Origin: Dyadobacter crusticola DSM 16708
GTDB lineage: Bacteria; Bacteroidota; Bacteroidia; Cytophagales; Spirosomataceae
DNA: 64,000 nt
Assembly (NCBI RefSeq): GCF_000701505.1
Contig: NZ_JNJB01000008.1
Coordinates: 124,001 to 188,000, forward strand
Reading direction: 5' to 3'
Part shown: piece after piece, positions 31,984-42,000 of the stretch
How positions within the stretch are numbered: the stretch's first letter is position 1
Layout: each line of letters opens with the position of its first letter
The notes under the pieces: generated by a model
Told to the model about the DNA's origin: nothing
Database searches by the model: none
Seen by the model: the letters and a program-made list of their open reading frames with translations, nothing else
Program-made: the position numbers and the translations under genes

Positions 31984-32721
31984 TCAAGACCCAGCCGCCC
32001 ATTGTACGGCGTTACGGATCATGGTTTTGTAGGGTTCGATGGTGTGGGATGCTGCGTCGTGGCCCAATGCTATTCCTACGATCCTGCTTTTTGGATATTT
32101 GACAATGAACAAGCTGGGATACGTGTTTTCTGAAGTAGCCGCCTTGCCTGTTGCCAGTACTTCAATCGGAGTCGCTGCCGCATCTGTTTTGAAATAATAC
32201 AACTCATCATCCAGATGGAATGTCGCCGGGATACCTTTTGTTAATGGATGCTTTTTATTTGTGATCGTTACGTCAAAAGGACCATACTTGTCGTGGCCGC
32301 GTGATCCTCCGCCTACCAGTTTCGCATTGTATTCAGGCCAGTCTTTCCAATTGTACCAAATGGCAGGATGCGCCAGGATCAGGCCTTTTCCTGCATCTGC
32401 AAATGCGAAAATGGCTTTTCTCGTAGCCTCGTCGGCAATGGGCTGGTTGTTTGCCAAAAACAAAACATCCGTTTCAGGAAGCTGCGATAGGATACTGGCA
32501 GGATCGCTGGTGTAAGTCACTTTTGCCAATCCGCCTTTTTCGAGAGTCGCTACATCTTCCTGTTTATACCAGCGGTCAAAATCGTGAGAGGAGCCACCGC
32601 CGACCATCAGCACACGGATGGTCTTCTTAGGCGGCCAACCTCCTTTTTCTGCTAATAAATTCCCTGTTGACAATACAACCGCGACGAGCAGCAGCGCCAG
32701 TTTTTGAATGGATTTGAACAT
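31984..32721 (-). CDS. Secreted ThuA-domain protein
   Basis: 245 residues with a signal peptide (MFKSIQKLALLLVAVVLSTGNLLA). The ThuA-like (class I glutamine-amidotransferase-like) fold is recognised from KKTIRVLMVGGGSSHDFDRWY, LANNQPIADEATRKAIFAFADAGKGLILAHPAIWYNW and the late GIALGHDAASHTIEPY. ThuA was first linked to trehalose utilisation. The extracytoplasmic Bacteroidota members are of unknown activity but are regular neighbours of SusCD and Gfo/Idh genes. It is 33 bases downstream of the large dehydrogenase fusion, which also starts with a ThuA domain. Both are likely in the same transcript. Confidence 0.88.
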   Translation of the reverse strand: MFKSIQKLALLLVAVVLSTGNLLAEKGGWPPKKTIRVLMVGGGSSHDFDRWYKQEDVATLEKGGLAKVTYTSDPASILSQLPETDVLFLANNQPIADEATRKAIFAFADAGKGLILAHPAIWYNWKDWPEYNAKLVGGGSRGHDKYGPFDVTITNKKHPLTKGIPATFHLDDELYYFKTDAAATPIEVLATGKAATSENTYPSLFIVKYPKSRIVGIALGHDAASHTIEPYKTMIRNAVQWAAGS

Positions 32722-32754
32722 AAATCGTAATTGAAGTTTACAAATGCTTGTTTC

Positions 32755-35700
32755 TTATCTGGTAACCCTAAGAATTCCATTCATCCCGCGCCAGTGGCCC
32801 GGGAATGTACATACATAAGGGTAATCACCAGGCTCATTCGGAACAGTAAATTCAAGCGTGACAGTCTCGCCGGAGCTTACAAGCCGGGTTGAATGAAGTA
32901 CCTCCGGAATTCTGGGTACATAATGCTTTTCAGCAGCCTGCGGGTCACGCAGCATTTCATCCGCCTCCTTTCCTACTTTCTGCAAAGTTCCCGGTTTTAT
33001 AATTACCAGATTGTGCTGCATTCCGTCGGGATTTTCAAGATTGATAACCACCTTCTGGCCTGCTTTTACATTAATCAGCTTTTTGTCAAACTGCATAATC
33101 TCTTTCTCAACCTTCATTTCAATCACCATGGCACCGGACTTCACGCCGGCAGATTTTGGCTCGGCGGCTGGTTCCTGTAATTTTGCATCTTCGGGTTTGT
33201 TGAGTTCCAGCGTAGCTTTTTGAAAATTGCCCACAAAGCCAAACTTACCGTCGTACTCACCAATGTTATTTTCCCCTTCCAGATCCTCGCCCGTTCTTAC
33301 CGTATTTTCGAGCGGCATAGCAAACAGCATGTGCGCTTTACCTTCTGCGGCAGGTTTTCCGTCAATGTTAATGAAAATTCTCCCATCCTTTTTCAGGCCG
33401 GCTTCCACATCAAACTTCTCAGGCAAAGGCTGTTGTGTAATAGCTTTGGATAACATTCCATGTTGTTTTACAGCCATAATCAGCTTTCCATTCTGGATGT
33501 AAAGTGCGTATCCACCTTCCTGACCACCCTGTCCGGCGATAAATCCCTGCAAAGCGCGGTCTCTTCCTTTTGCCACGCTTGCTTTGATTGTGATTTCCTT
33601 ACCTGTAACATCCGGCGGAAATTGGAGACTGCCTCTCCTTCCCAGCGCATATACCTCTTTCTTCAATGCATTTGCAATCTGGTCCGACAATGCAGACTTA
33701 CCAGTTTGCCCGGCCGAAGCGGCGATGAAGCCTTTTTCGTGCTGGATACCAGCTGCCAGCAATGCTTTGGACAGCCATTTGTCTTTAGCATTTTCTTCGT
33801 CCAATGAAGCCCGGTAAACAGCGGCACCGATTTTGTCAGAAGCAGGTATTTCAATCAAAGCGACAAAGACAACTAATCTTGTGTTCAGATCAGGATCTTT
33901 CATCAATTTTTCAAGCGAATTAAAACTCTGCTCATTCTTCGGCAATACCGAAGCAGCCGCTTTCCGCACACCCGGTGCAGGATGTGAAAGCGCTTTATTC
34001 ACTACTTCCAGACTTCTCAAATCCGATCCGTCCATCACACCGAGCCCGTGTAAAGTCCACAATGCATGCACAGCCGGACTGTTCAGTCCAATTTCGTCTA
34101 CTTTCTGGTTTTCAATAATTTTATATAAATCCGGGACAACAGAGCGCTTTCCCGATTCAACCAGCAGCCGCTGCGCCGTCATTCTCCAAAACATATTGTC
34201 ATTTTCAAGCGCAGCTACCAAGCCTGGGAGATCATCCTTTGATAACTTTAGCGGGGCGGCTTTCTTTGCATTTTTATAAACAACCCGGTAAATGCGGCCA
34301 TGATTAAGGTCGCGCATCGGGCTGCTGAATGCATTACCCTGTCCGTGAGGCTGTTCTTTAAATGGCATGATGAATTCAGCAGGTGACTGAGCAGGCACGA
34401 AAACATTGTGCTGAATAATGAAGTTATACCAGTCCGAAACCCACACAGCTCCATCGGGACCCACCTCGGCGTGCACCGGGCCAAACCATTCATCGGAGCT
34501 GGCCATGAAATTCCAGCCGTCTTTCTCCTTGAATCCAGCGCCATCTTTCTCAATGATCGCTTTATGGACCAGCCTGATCGTGGGCTCGGATACGAATGCA
34601 ATGCGGTTCCAGTATTCTTTTGGAAATGATCTGGCCGTGTAAAAATGATGTCCGGCGGCCGAAGTATATCCACCTACCACGTCCACCTGCCGCAAGTTCG
34701 GTGTCATGGAATGCGCATCATAATGCCCGTCAATTTTCTGCACCGACTGGATCCCGGGCTCGTCGCTCTCAACAGAACGCTGCAGGTATTTGGCAGGCAT
34801 TGAAAAATAGGCACTGTGCGTGTTGTTGGCGGTTGACAAAAAGACATTGTTGTCTTCTGTTAACCCCAGCCCCCAGGTGTTGTTGCTGCTGCTGCCGAGG
34901 TATGCGAATTCTTTCCCGTCGGGTTTGAAGTGGTAAACACCCTGCGAGAAATTATATGCTTTTCCATTGATATTACCTTTAAAACCCGAGTACCCGTTTA
35001 CTCCCCAGATTTTATTATCAAAACCATATTGCAGGTTCGACGGGCCGGCGTGGGTATCGTTCTTTCCCCAGCCTGTCATAATTACCTCGCGCACATCTGC
35101 CTTATCATCTCCGTTGGTATCTTTCAGGAAAACAAAATCTGGTGCCATCGACACAATGATCCCGCCATTTGAAAAGACCATACTCGTAGGAATATTCAGG
35201 TTATCTGCAAAAACGGTGAACTTGTCCGCCTTTCCGTCGCCGTCTGTATCCTCACAAATTTTGATCCGGTCGTTGGCTGCTCCGTCGGTTTCCTTGAATG
35301 TATTAGGATAATCTACCGACTCCACGACCCACAATCTCCCGCGCTCATCCCACGCCATCGCAATCGGATTGGTAATGTCGGGCTCAGCGGCAAAAAGCTG
35401 GATTTCAAAACCTACCGGTACCTGCGTCAGTTTGTTAGATTCTGCGGGCGGCAGTGATTCCTGCATTTTGTTCACCACGTGTCTTTTGGTAAAATGCGCG
35501 ATCGTATCCGCGTCGTAAATATCCGGATCGGGAAGTTTTAGAGCGGCAATGCTTTTTTGAACATCGTCACCAATCGCCCAGAGTACACCATTCCTAACCA
35601 GGTCCAAAAACCCACGGTTGGTCCAGGTACTGTCTTCGTGGCCGTAAGCTGTATAAAATACCCGGCCTTTTCCCTGATTTCTAACCCAGGTATAAGGTTC

Positions 35701-36282
35701 GTGGTGATCCCCTTCCACTCTTTCCCCCAGCACTGTTTTATCCGGGTTCAGGTTCTTGTGTACATAGGTTTCGTCCCAGGTTTCAAAACCCGTAATTCCT
35801 TTCATCACCGGATGTTCGGGTTTCAGGATTGTGTTCCTGAAAGTGCCCACTTTATGGGAAGCAAACTGTCCGCCTACTGTTTTGATATACCATTGCGAAT
35901 TCCTGAAACAACCCGTAGCCGAATGCAGCGGGATTAATCCCTTGCCGCTTTCAACAAAAGCTTTCATGGCGCTTTCCTGCGGTGGCGGTAGTGAATCGTG
36001 GTTTGCATAAATGATCAAACCGTCGTATTTCGAAAGGTTTTCGGCAGTGATATCGCTCAGATCGGCGGTGTAGGTCATATTAATCCCACTCCTGAAAAGC
36101 TTAATCGCCAGCCAGGGAGCATATTTTCCTGAATCGTGGTGTTTGCTGTTGTGCCCCAGGAACAAGACCTCAGCACGTCGCGCCGATCCGGAACTTGCAT
36201 CGGATCCTGCATTCCCGGAAGGATTCCGGGCGCAGGATACAATGAGAATTGCGGCAAAAATGATTAGAATGTTTTTCTTCAT
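32755..36282 (-). CDS. Large lipoprotein: ThuA + PVC-type sugar dehydrogenase + HEAT repeats + cupredoxin
   Basis: 1175 residues with a lipoprotein signal (Cys17, LIVSC). Domain order: a ThuA-like domain about 38-245 (ITAENLSKYDGLIIYANHD, PLHSATGCF); a beta-propeller membrane-bound dehydrogenase domain of the PVC type about 285-640 (WDERGRLWVVESVDYPN, DTDGDGKADKFTVF); HEAT-like repeats about 690-860; a lectin-like segment about 885-1040; and a blue-copper domain at the end. The copper ligands are all visible: His near 1089 (GMQHNLVI) and Cys, His, Met near 1157-1167 (CTFPGHWRGM). Most PVC-type fusions end in a cytochrome c domain, but no CxxCH is present here, so copper probably carries the electrons. 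It is likely an envelope sugar oxidase/dehydrogenase of the locus; the substrate is unknown. Confidence 0.87.
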   Translation of the reverse strand: MKKNILIIFAAILIVSCARNPSGNAGSDASSGSARRAEVLFLGHNSKHHDSGKYAPWLAIKLFRSGINMTYTADLSDITAENLSKYDGLIIYANHDSLPPPQESAMKAFVESGKGLIPLHSATGCFRNSQWYIKTVGGQFASHKVGTFRNTILKPEHPVMKGITGFETWDETYVHKNLNPDKTVLGERVEGDHHEPYTWVRNQGKGRVFYTAYGHEDSTWTNRGFLDLVRNGVLWAIGDDVQKSIAALKLPDPDIYDADTIAHFTKRHVVNKMQESLPPAESNKLTQVPVGFEIQLFAAEPDITNPIAMAWDERGRLWVVESVDYPNTFKETDGAANDRIKICEDTDGDGKADKFTVFADNLNIPTSMVFSNGGIIVSMAPDFVFLKDTNGDDKADVREVIMTGWGKNDTHAGPSNLQYGFDNKIWGVNGYSGFKGNINGKAYNFSQGVYHFKPDGKEFAYLGSSSNNTWGLGLTEDNNVFLSTANNTHSAYFSMPAKYLQRSVESDEPGIQSVQKIDGHYDAHSMTPNLRQVDVVGGYTSAAGHHFYTARSFPKEYWNRIAFVSEPTIRLVHKAIIEKDGAGFKEKDGWNFMASSDEWFGPVHAEVGPDGAVWVSDWYNFIIQHNVFVPAQSPAEFIMPFKEQPHGQGNAFSSPMRDLNHGRIYRVVYKNAKKAAPLKLSKDDLPGLVAALENDNMFWRMTAQRLLVESGKRSVVPDLYKIIENQKVDEIGLNSPAVHALWTLHGLGVMDGSDLRSLEVVNKALSHPAPGVRKAAASVLPKNEQSFNSLEKLMKDPDLNTRLVVFVALIEIPASDKIGAAVYRASLDEENAKDKWLSKALLAAGIQHEKGFIAASAGQTGKSALSDQIANALKKEVYALGRRGSLQFPPDVTGKEITIKASVAKGRDRALQGFIAGQGGQEGGYALYIQNGKLIMAVKQHGMLSKAITQQPLPEKFDVEAGLKKDGRIFINIDGKPAAEGKAHMLFAMPLENTVRTGEDLEGENNIGEYDGKFGFVGNFQKATLELNKPEDAKLQEPAAEPKSAGVKSGAMVIEMKVEKEIMQFDKKLINVKAGQKVVINLENPDGMQHNLVIIKPGTLQKVGKEADEMLRDPQAAEKHYVPRIPEVLHSTRLVSSGETVTLEFTVPNEPGDYPYVCTFPGHWRGMNGILRVTR

Positions 36283-36339
36283 CAGATAAGAATTCAGGGT
36301 TTAGGCCCTTGTCCCTCGCGGGTTTGGGAAAATAAGTCA

Positions 36340-36380
36340 TGCAGGTCTGGCGCGGCCAGCGTGGCTGAGCCAGACCTGCA
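36340..36380 (-). terminator. Long perfect hairpin after the DUF3823 gene
   Basis: TGCAGGTCTGGC (36340-36351) pairs perfectly with GCCAGACCTGCA (36369-36380); the loop can pair further. On the minus strand it follows the DUF3823 stop closely, but only TGACTTATTTTCC comes after it, not a clean T-run. It may attenuate or process the long sus-type mRNA before the dehydrogenase gene. Confidence 0.55.
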
Positions 36381-36389
36381 CGAAAAGGA

Positions 36390-37091
36390 CTATAAGTCGA
36401 TTTTTTGCACAGGTGAGAAGATCATATCTTCCACATCCTTGATTTTGACGCCAATTCGTGCAAATACATAACCCTGCGCAGGCACAAGCGCCGGCACATT
36501 CACCGACAGACTGATGTTGTTCATATCCTTGATATCAGCAGGTGCGAGGTCCATAGTACCAATGTTGGTAGCGCGGGAAACAAAATTGGTTTTGTTCACA
36601 TACAATGATACCCGCTCCACGGCTTTCGCATTTGCACCGGTCACAATTTGTTCCAGCTTCACGGAGGCAGAAACTTTCCCTTCGCCGCCGTTGAAAGTCG
36701 GGTTGCGGATCATAAAATACGGCTGCACTTCCACGTCAAGTGTCTGGTTGCCATTTACAGTCACATACAGCGTATCCTTTTTAGCAGCATCCTGCTGGAT
36801 TGTACGGAATGGCCCACGCCCAGCCGGAAACACCAGTTTGTAATTACCATTAAATAGCAGCGCCGAGTAGCGACCCTCCTGGTCAATGGGCGCGTCAATG
36901 GGAGCGAGCTTACCGAAGCCAGGCTGCCAGAGCTGCATTCGAACCTGATTGAATTCCACGCCGATCGGTTCACCATTATATACAATGCGACCTGATAAGG
37001 TTGACTTGGGTGCTGTGAAATTATCTTTCTCACAAGACATTACCCCCAGTCCGAGTAATAATATAGCTAGAAGCTGAACTGTTACTTTCAT
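36390..37091 (-). CDS. DUF3823 family lipoprotein of the SusCD locus
   Basis: 233 residues with a lipobox (LGVMSCEKD, Cys20). The N-terminal half is a carboxypeptidase-regulatory-like beta domain (STLSGRIVYNGEPIGVEF, EGRYSALLFNGNYKLVFPAGRGPF). A second beta domain (~130-230) is typical of DUF3823. These proteins follow SusD genes in many Bacteroidota loci and are thought to be surface glycan-binding accessories. It lies 21 bases after the SusD stop on the same strand, so it is part of the same unit. The exact ligand is unknown. Confidence 0.85.
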   Translation of the reverse strand: MKVTVQLLAILLLGLGVMSCEKDNFTAPKSTLSGRIVYNGEPIGVEFNQVRMQLWQPGFGKLAPIDAPIDQEGRYSALLFNGNYKLVFPAGRGPFRTIQQDAAKKDTLYVTVNGNQTLDVEVQPYFMIRNPTFNGGEGKVSASVKLEQIVTGANAKAVERVSLYVNKTNFVSRATNIGTMDLAPADIKDMNNISLSVNVPALVPAQGYVFARIGVKIKDVEDMIFSPVQKIDL

Positions 37092-37112
37092 GATCTGATA
37101 TTTTAAAATGCC

Positions 37113-39020
37113 TTAATGATTAGGATTGCGGACGATTTTGGGATTGTTGTTGATCACATCGTCACTGATGTAGGAATAATAATTCCCTAGCTGAAACCTG
37201 TCTGCGCCTGTTACGCGGCTCAAACGGGTTACTTTATAAATCCACTTCCCGTTGGTCGGCGAGCCGGGGTTGTAGATTTTGTAAGGCCAGAGTCCGTAAG
37301 GCTGGGTGTTGCGCTTGGTAGCCTTACCCAGGTCTTTGGATAGGTCGGCAGTTGTTATCGCATTTCCATCCATGATCAGGTGGGCAATGCGCCATCTTTT
37401 CATGTCATAAAGGTAATGTCCTTCAAATGCCAGCTCTACGCGCCGCTCGTGCGCAATGCGGTCGAAGTTGATTTCCGACGCTTTTAGCGGAGTGGTCAAA
37501 CCGGCGCGGGCGCGTACCATATTCATGTACTCGGCGGCGGTGGCTGTCTGTCCCAGCTCAAATGCTGCCTCAGCTGCATTCAGGAGCACTTCTGCGTAAC
37601 GGTATCTTACCAGCCAAACCTCACTGTTCACCCCGCGCTGGCCCGAGCCAACAACAGGATCGAGGTATTTGCGAAGGTAAAAGCCGGTTTGTGCAGTAAA
37701 CTCGAAACCATCGATAGGACCGTCGAAACCTACCACCTGCTCAGGAACTGTTTTACCTGGTAAAGTCTTTTGCGCACCACGGTCGTCGCCGCTTACAATG
37801 GTCCCATTCCCCAATTGAAAACCAGCCCAGATATCCACAGCTCTGCCCTTGAAAGTAGTACCAGGCAGCATCACAGTACCGGCAAGGCGGGCATCCCGCC
37901 CTGCAAAAATATCTACCTGATTATCATAGTAAATGGGTGCACCTGCTGCATTGGTTGTCGGGATCGGGGCAAAAGTATTGTCCAGCTTTTCAAAAGCTTC
38001 AACAAAATTCAGCGACGGATTAATGCGGCCGCCTTCCTCTTCCTCTGCGCCGTAACGCGGCTGGTTCCAGCCTGTGAAGTAATGCACCTTACCACTTTGC
38101 AGCTTGTAGTCTTCAACAAAAATCACCTCCGGGTTATTAGCCTTGTCGTAAAAGATACTTGCAAAATTCTCGGACAGATCAGGCTTTTTGGTATACAGTG
38201 CGTAATTACCTGCAGAGCCCGCGATGATCTCTTTCGCCGCGGCCAATGCTTTGGTATAATATCCCTGCGCCATAGAAGCAGGAATGCCCACTTCGCCGCC
38301 AGGCAGCATTACCGAAGGTGTATTCACCCCGTATTTGGCGATGGAAGCAGCATACAACGCAGCCCGCGTTTCCATTGCCAGCGCTGCACCCTTAGTAGCT
38401 CTTGATTTTTCCAATGCATTTGCAGGCAAATCTCCTTTAATCGCTTCTGCCTCTGCGATCACAAAATCATAAATTTCTGACTCTTTGGCGCGTGGGCGCT
38501 GCAGGTAAGTCGGATCTCCGCTGAAATCATAGGTAAGTGGTTCCAGGATCAATGGAACGCCGCCCATTCTTTTTACCAGCTCAAAATAGTACGAGGCGCG
38601 CAGGAAGCGGGCTTCTGCCAGGAAGCGTGCTTTTACAGCCGGGTCCAGCTTTTCGGATGCACCGCATTTTTGGATGAACAGATTCATTTCCCGGATATAC
38701 CCATAATCCCAGGCTCCCCAGGAACGAACATCCCAGCCAGAATTCTGAAATGCATTGTAGCGACCTGCTTCCGACCAGAATGCCTCATTGAAATCACCAA
38801 CTGTCATCCAGCCGGGAATATCGTTGAGGGTTTTGAAAGTCGAAATGTCGACGTAGCGATTGTACAAATCCCCCAGTACCGAGAGTATCTGCTCTTCGCT
38901 ATTCCAGATTTGTTCGTCGGTCAGGATATTGGTAGGCGGACGGTTCAGGAATGCGTCGTCGTCGCAACTCCAGCCCAGCATTAAAACAGCGATCAGTAAT
39001 GTATAAAATCTCCTTTTCAT
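37113..39020 (-). CDS. RagB/SusD family nutrient-uptake outer-membrane lipoprotein
   Basis: About 635 residues from the ATG at 39020, chosen because it gives the lipoprotein signal MKRRFYTLLIAVLMLGWSC (Cys19). An in-frame ATG at 39062 overlaps the SusC stop and lacks a signal. The body shows TPR-like helices and the SusD segments LNRPPTNILTDEQIW, RFLAEARFLRASYYFELVKRMGGVPLI and VRYRYAEVLLNAAEAAFELG, then RAHERRVELAFEGHYLYDMKRW. It forms the lid on the SusC channel and binds the incoming glycan. Its length is at the upper end for the family. The SusC gene is directly upstream, as expected. Confidence 0.93.
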   Translation of the reverse strand: MKRRFYTLLIAVLMLGWSCDDDAFLNRPPTNILTDEQIWNSEEQILSVLGDLYNRYVDISTFKTLNDIPGWMTVGDFNEAFWSEAGRYNAFQNSGWDVRSWGAWDYGYIREMNLFIQKCGASEKLDPAVKARFLAEARFLRASYYFELVKRMGGVPLILEPLTYDFSGDPTYLQRPRAKESEIYDFVIAEAEAIKGDLPANALEKSRATKGAALAMETRAALYAASIAKYGVNTPSVMLPGGEVGIPASMAQGYYTKALAAAKEIIAGSAGNYALYTKKPDLSENFASIFYDKANNPEVIFVEDYKLQSGKVHYFTGWNQPRYGAEEEEGGRINPSLNFVEAFEKLDNTFAPIPTTNAAGAPIYYDNQVDIFAGRDARLAGTVMLPGTTFKGRAVDIWAGFQLGNGTIVSGDDRGAQKTLPGKTVPEQVVGFDGPIDGFEFTAQTGFYLRKYLDPVVGSGQRGVNSEVWLVRYRYAEVLLNAAEAAFELGQTATAAEYMNMVRARAGLTTPLKASEINFDRIAHERRVELAFEGHYLYDMKRWRIAHLIMDGNAITTADLSKDLGKATKRNTQPYGLWPYKIYNPGSPTNGKWIYKVTRLSRVTGADRFQLGNYYSYISDDVINNNPKIVRNPNH

Positions 39021-39036
39021 TTGAATCTGACGGTTT

Positions 39037-42000
39037 TTAGATAGAAAGATTGATACCCACATTCACAAACTTGGCTTGCGGATATTGAAGTCCGTTTTCG
39101 TCAGCCACTTCCGGGTCCACACCAAACTCTTTCAGGTTATCGATTGAAAACAGGTTATATCCATTGATATAAAAGCGCGCTCTTTGCATTTTCAGCTTTT
39201 CCAAAACGGATTTCGGCAGCGAATAACCCAGTTCCAATGTGCGCGCACGAATGTATTTTACATTGTGTACCCAGAAAGTAGAGTTCCTGTTGTTGTTGCT
39301 GTGCGAGCCGTCGTTATAGCGCAATGCAGGATACTTACCCGGAATCCATTCACTGTTCAGATCGAACGGATCTTTGCGGTGCCAGCGATCGAGGAATATA
39401 CTGTTGAGTGCGCCGTCATTCTGATACGCCCAGCGCTGCTCCCAGTTCTGGTTCCAGGTGTACATTCCGCCGCCTGAGAAGTCGGCCGCGAGCGAGAATC
39501 CTTTCCAGCTTACCGACAGGTTGAGGCCAAAGTTGATATTAGGCTGACCGTTCGTTGTGTAGCCAATCGGCCTCTCGTCCAGGTTGTTGATCACATTATC
39601 GCCATTTACATCCTTGTAAATCAGATCTCCCGGAAGCAAAGTGCGGTTTCCCTGCCCGTCGATGTTAACAGGATATTCGGATATCTGCTGCTGCGACTGG
39701 AACTGTCCGATTGTCTCATATCCCCAGAAAATGTTGTCATAACGATTCTCCCGCGACGCCCGGTACTGATCCTGTGCATTGTTGAATATCGGCTTGTAAG
39801 AAGACACAAACTTGGTTCTCGAAAACGACACGTTACCGCCGATCGAGTAGTTGATATCGCCTGATTTTCCATTGTATGTCAATGCACCCTCCCAGCCTTG
39901 CTGCGAGTCACTGTTTACGTTTTCTTCCGGCAGTGCGTAGCCCAACTCACTGGGCACGAGCAGGTCGTATTTACGTCCGAGCAATCCTGTACGGAGCCTG
40001 TAAAAGTAGTCCACCGAACCAGTCACTTTCGTTCCCAGCAAAGAAAAGTCCGCGCCAATGTCCGTGATCTTGCTTTTAAACCACGAAATATTGTTGATGA
40101 TCTGGCCCTTATCCCTTGAAGTAACGACCGCATTGCCGCTCAGGATCACATTGCCCTGATTGTAATTGTAGCCCGGCAGGTACGCATAAGGACTTAATGG
40201 ATTGTTTGGATCATTGTTAAAAAGGATATTATCGTCTCCCAAAATCCCGTAAGATGCCCTGAATTTTAGATCATCCAAAATGCTGCGGGTGCCGATCAGG
40301 TCTTTGACAAACTTCTCTTCTGTAATTCTCCAACCCACGGAAGCCGACGGAAATGTGCCAACCCGGCGGTCAGGAGCAAACTTCCAGGAAGCATCGCGGC
40401 GGGCTGAAAGTTCGAGGTAATACTTGCCTGCATAATCATAATTTAGCCTACCGATATACCCTATACGTGCAAGCTCTGATTCAGAATCGTTGTAGGTATC
40501 CATCGTCGGGAAGTAGATCAGCGGGAGTACATTGGTCTTCGGCACTGCGTGTACCCATTGATCCTGTACCTGCTCTTCCTGACGTTCCGCCACGAAAGTT
40601 GCGCCTACTGTATGTTTGCCAAAAGTGTTGTTATAATTTAATTGCCCCTGATACACATTCCGCATCACTTTCCTGGTACCCCGCTCACGCCATGGGTTTG
40701 TACTACCGCCCGTTACCGTGTAGGTATCTTCGGTCGGATTGTAGGTGTAGGCTTCGTAGGTATATTCGTGTCCGTTCATCACGCGGTCGGCGATGTAGTA
40801 GGAGTACATTCCTTTTGCTACCAGACCTTTGATACCCGGAATGGTGTATTCTCCTGTAAAGTTGGTTTGCAAAACACGCCAGTATTCTGTCCAGTAGCCG
40901 CCAAGCTTTTTGTTATTGTAAGCCCAGTTGGTTTCGTTGTGCTTGATATCATTCAGATAATTTGGATTATCATTGGCGTAAGGCCGCTCGAAGGGGCGGT
41001 TTCTCAGGATTGCAAAACGGGGCAGCCAGTAATCGTCGCCACCCGGAATACCAGGCTGATCGCGGTTTTCGATACGTCCATTGATCTGCACGCCAAGTTT
41101 CAGCCGGTCGGTGATTTTTGCATCCACATTGCTCTGGATGTTGGTTCTTTTGAATGTAAACTCCCGTCCTAAAACCGCAAACTGTTTCAAATGCGTAGCA
41201 GAAATGTAGTAGCTGATCCTGTCGGAACCTCCGGTCATATTCATGTTTAATGAATAAAGCGGCGCATTCTTTTTGACGATGAAATCTTTCCAGTTGAAAG
41301 TTTGATAGCCAGGCTCAGTACCTACCCTGTATTTTTCGAGCTCAGCGGGTGTGATGGACGTTTTACCATACTGGTTCATTTCCGCCTCAGCGCGTCCGAG
41401 CATCCATTGGTATGAATCGTTGACCACATTCGGGAAGCGTGACCAGTTCTGCCAGCCGGTATAAGCATCGATATTGACCGTATTTTTAGTACCGTTCTTC
41501 CCGCGCTTGGTAGTTACCACCACAACCCCGTTTGCCGCGCGAACTCCGTAAATAGCCGCAGAAGCATCCTTTAACACCGAAATGCTTTCGATATCATTAG
41601 GAGAAATGTTATTGAACTGACCCGCATCCTGCTGTATACCATCGATTACAAAGAGCGGGTTACCCATATTCCGGATCTGCACATTGGCACTCGCACCCGG
41701 GCGGCCGTCAGGCATACGGAATGTAACGCCGGGAATTTTACCAGCCAGACCAGAGCTTACAGTTGAACCACCATGCACACGCTCGATATCCTTGCTGGTC
41801 ACGGTAGAAATGGCGCCGGTCAGCGACTCTTTCTTTTGGGTACCATAACCGACCACAACAACCTCTTCCAATGCTTTATCGTCCACTTTCAAGGCAACAT
41901 CAACTTCTGTTTGCGCTTCATTTACAATGATTTCACGCGAAAGAAAGCCTACAAATGAAAAGACCAGGGTAGCATCACCATTCGGAACAGTAAGTGAGAA

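Noticed and set aside
31621..32102. Several Arg/Cys-rich open frames on both strands
   Set aside because: They run through the 101-base repeat or the ThuA gene and are by-products of it; they lack start context and family features.
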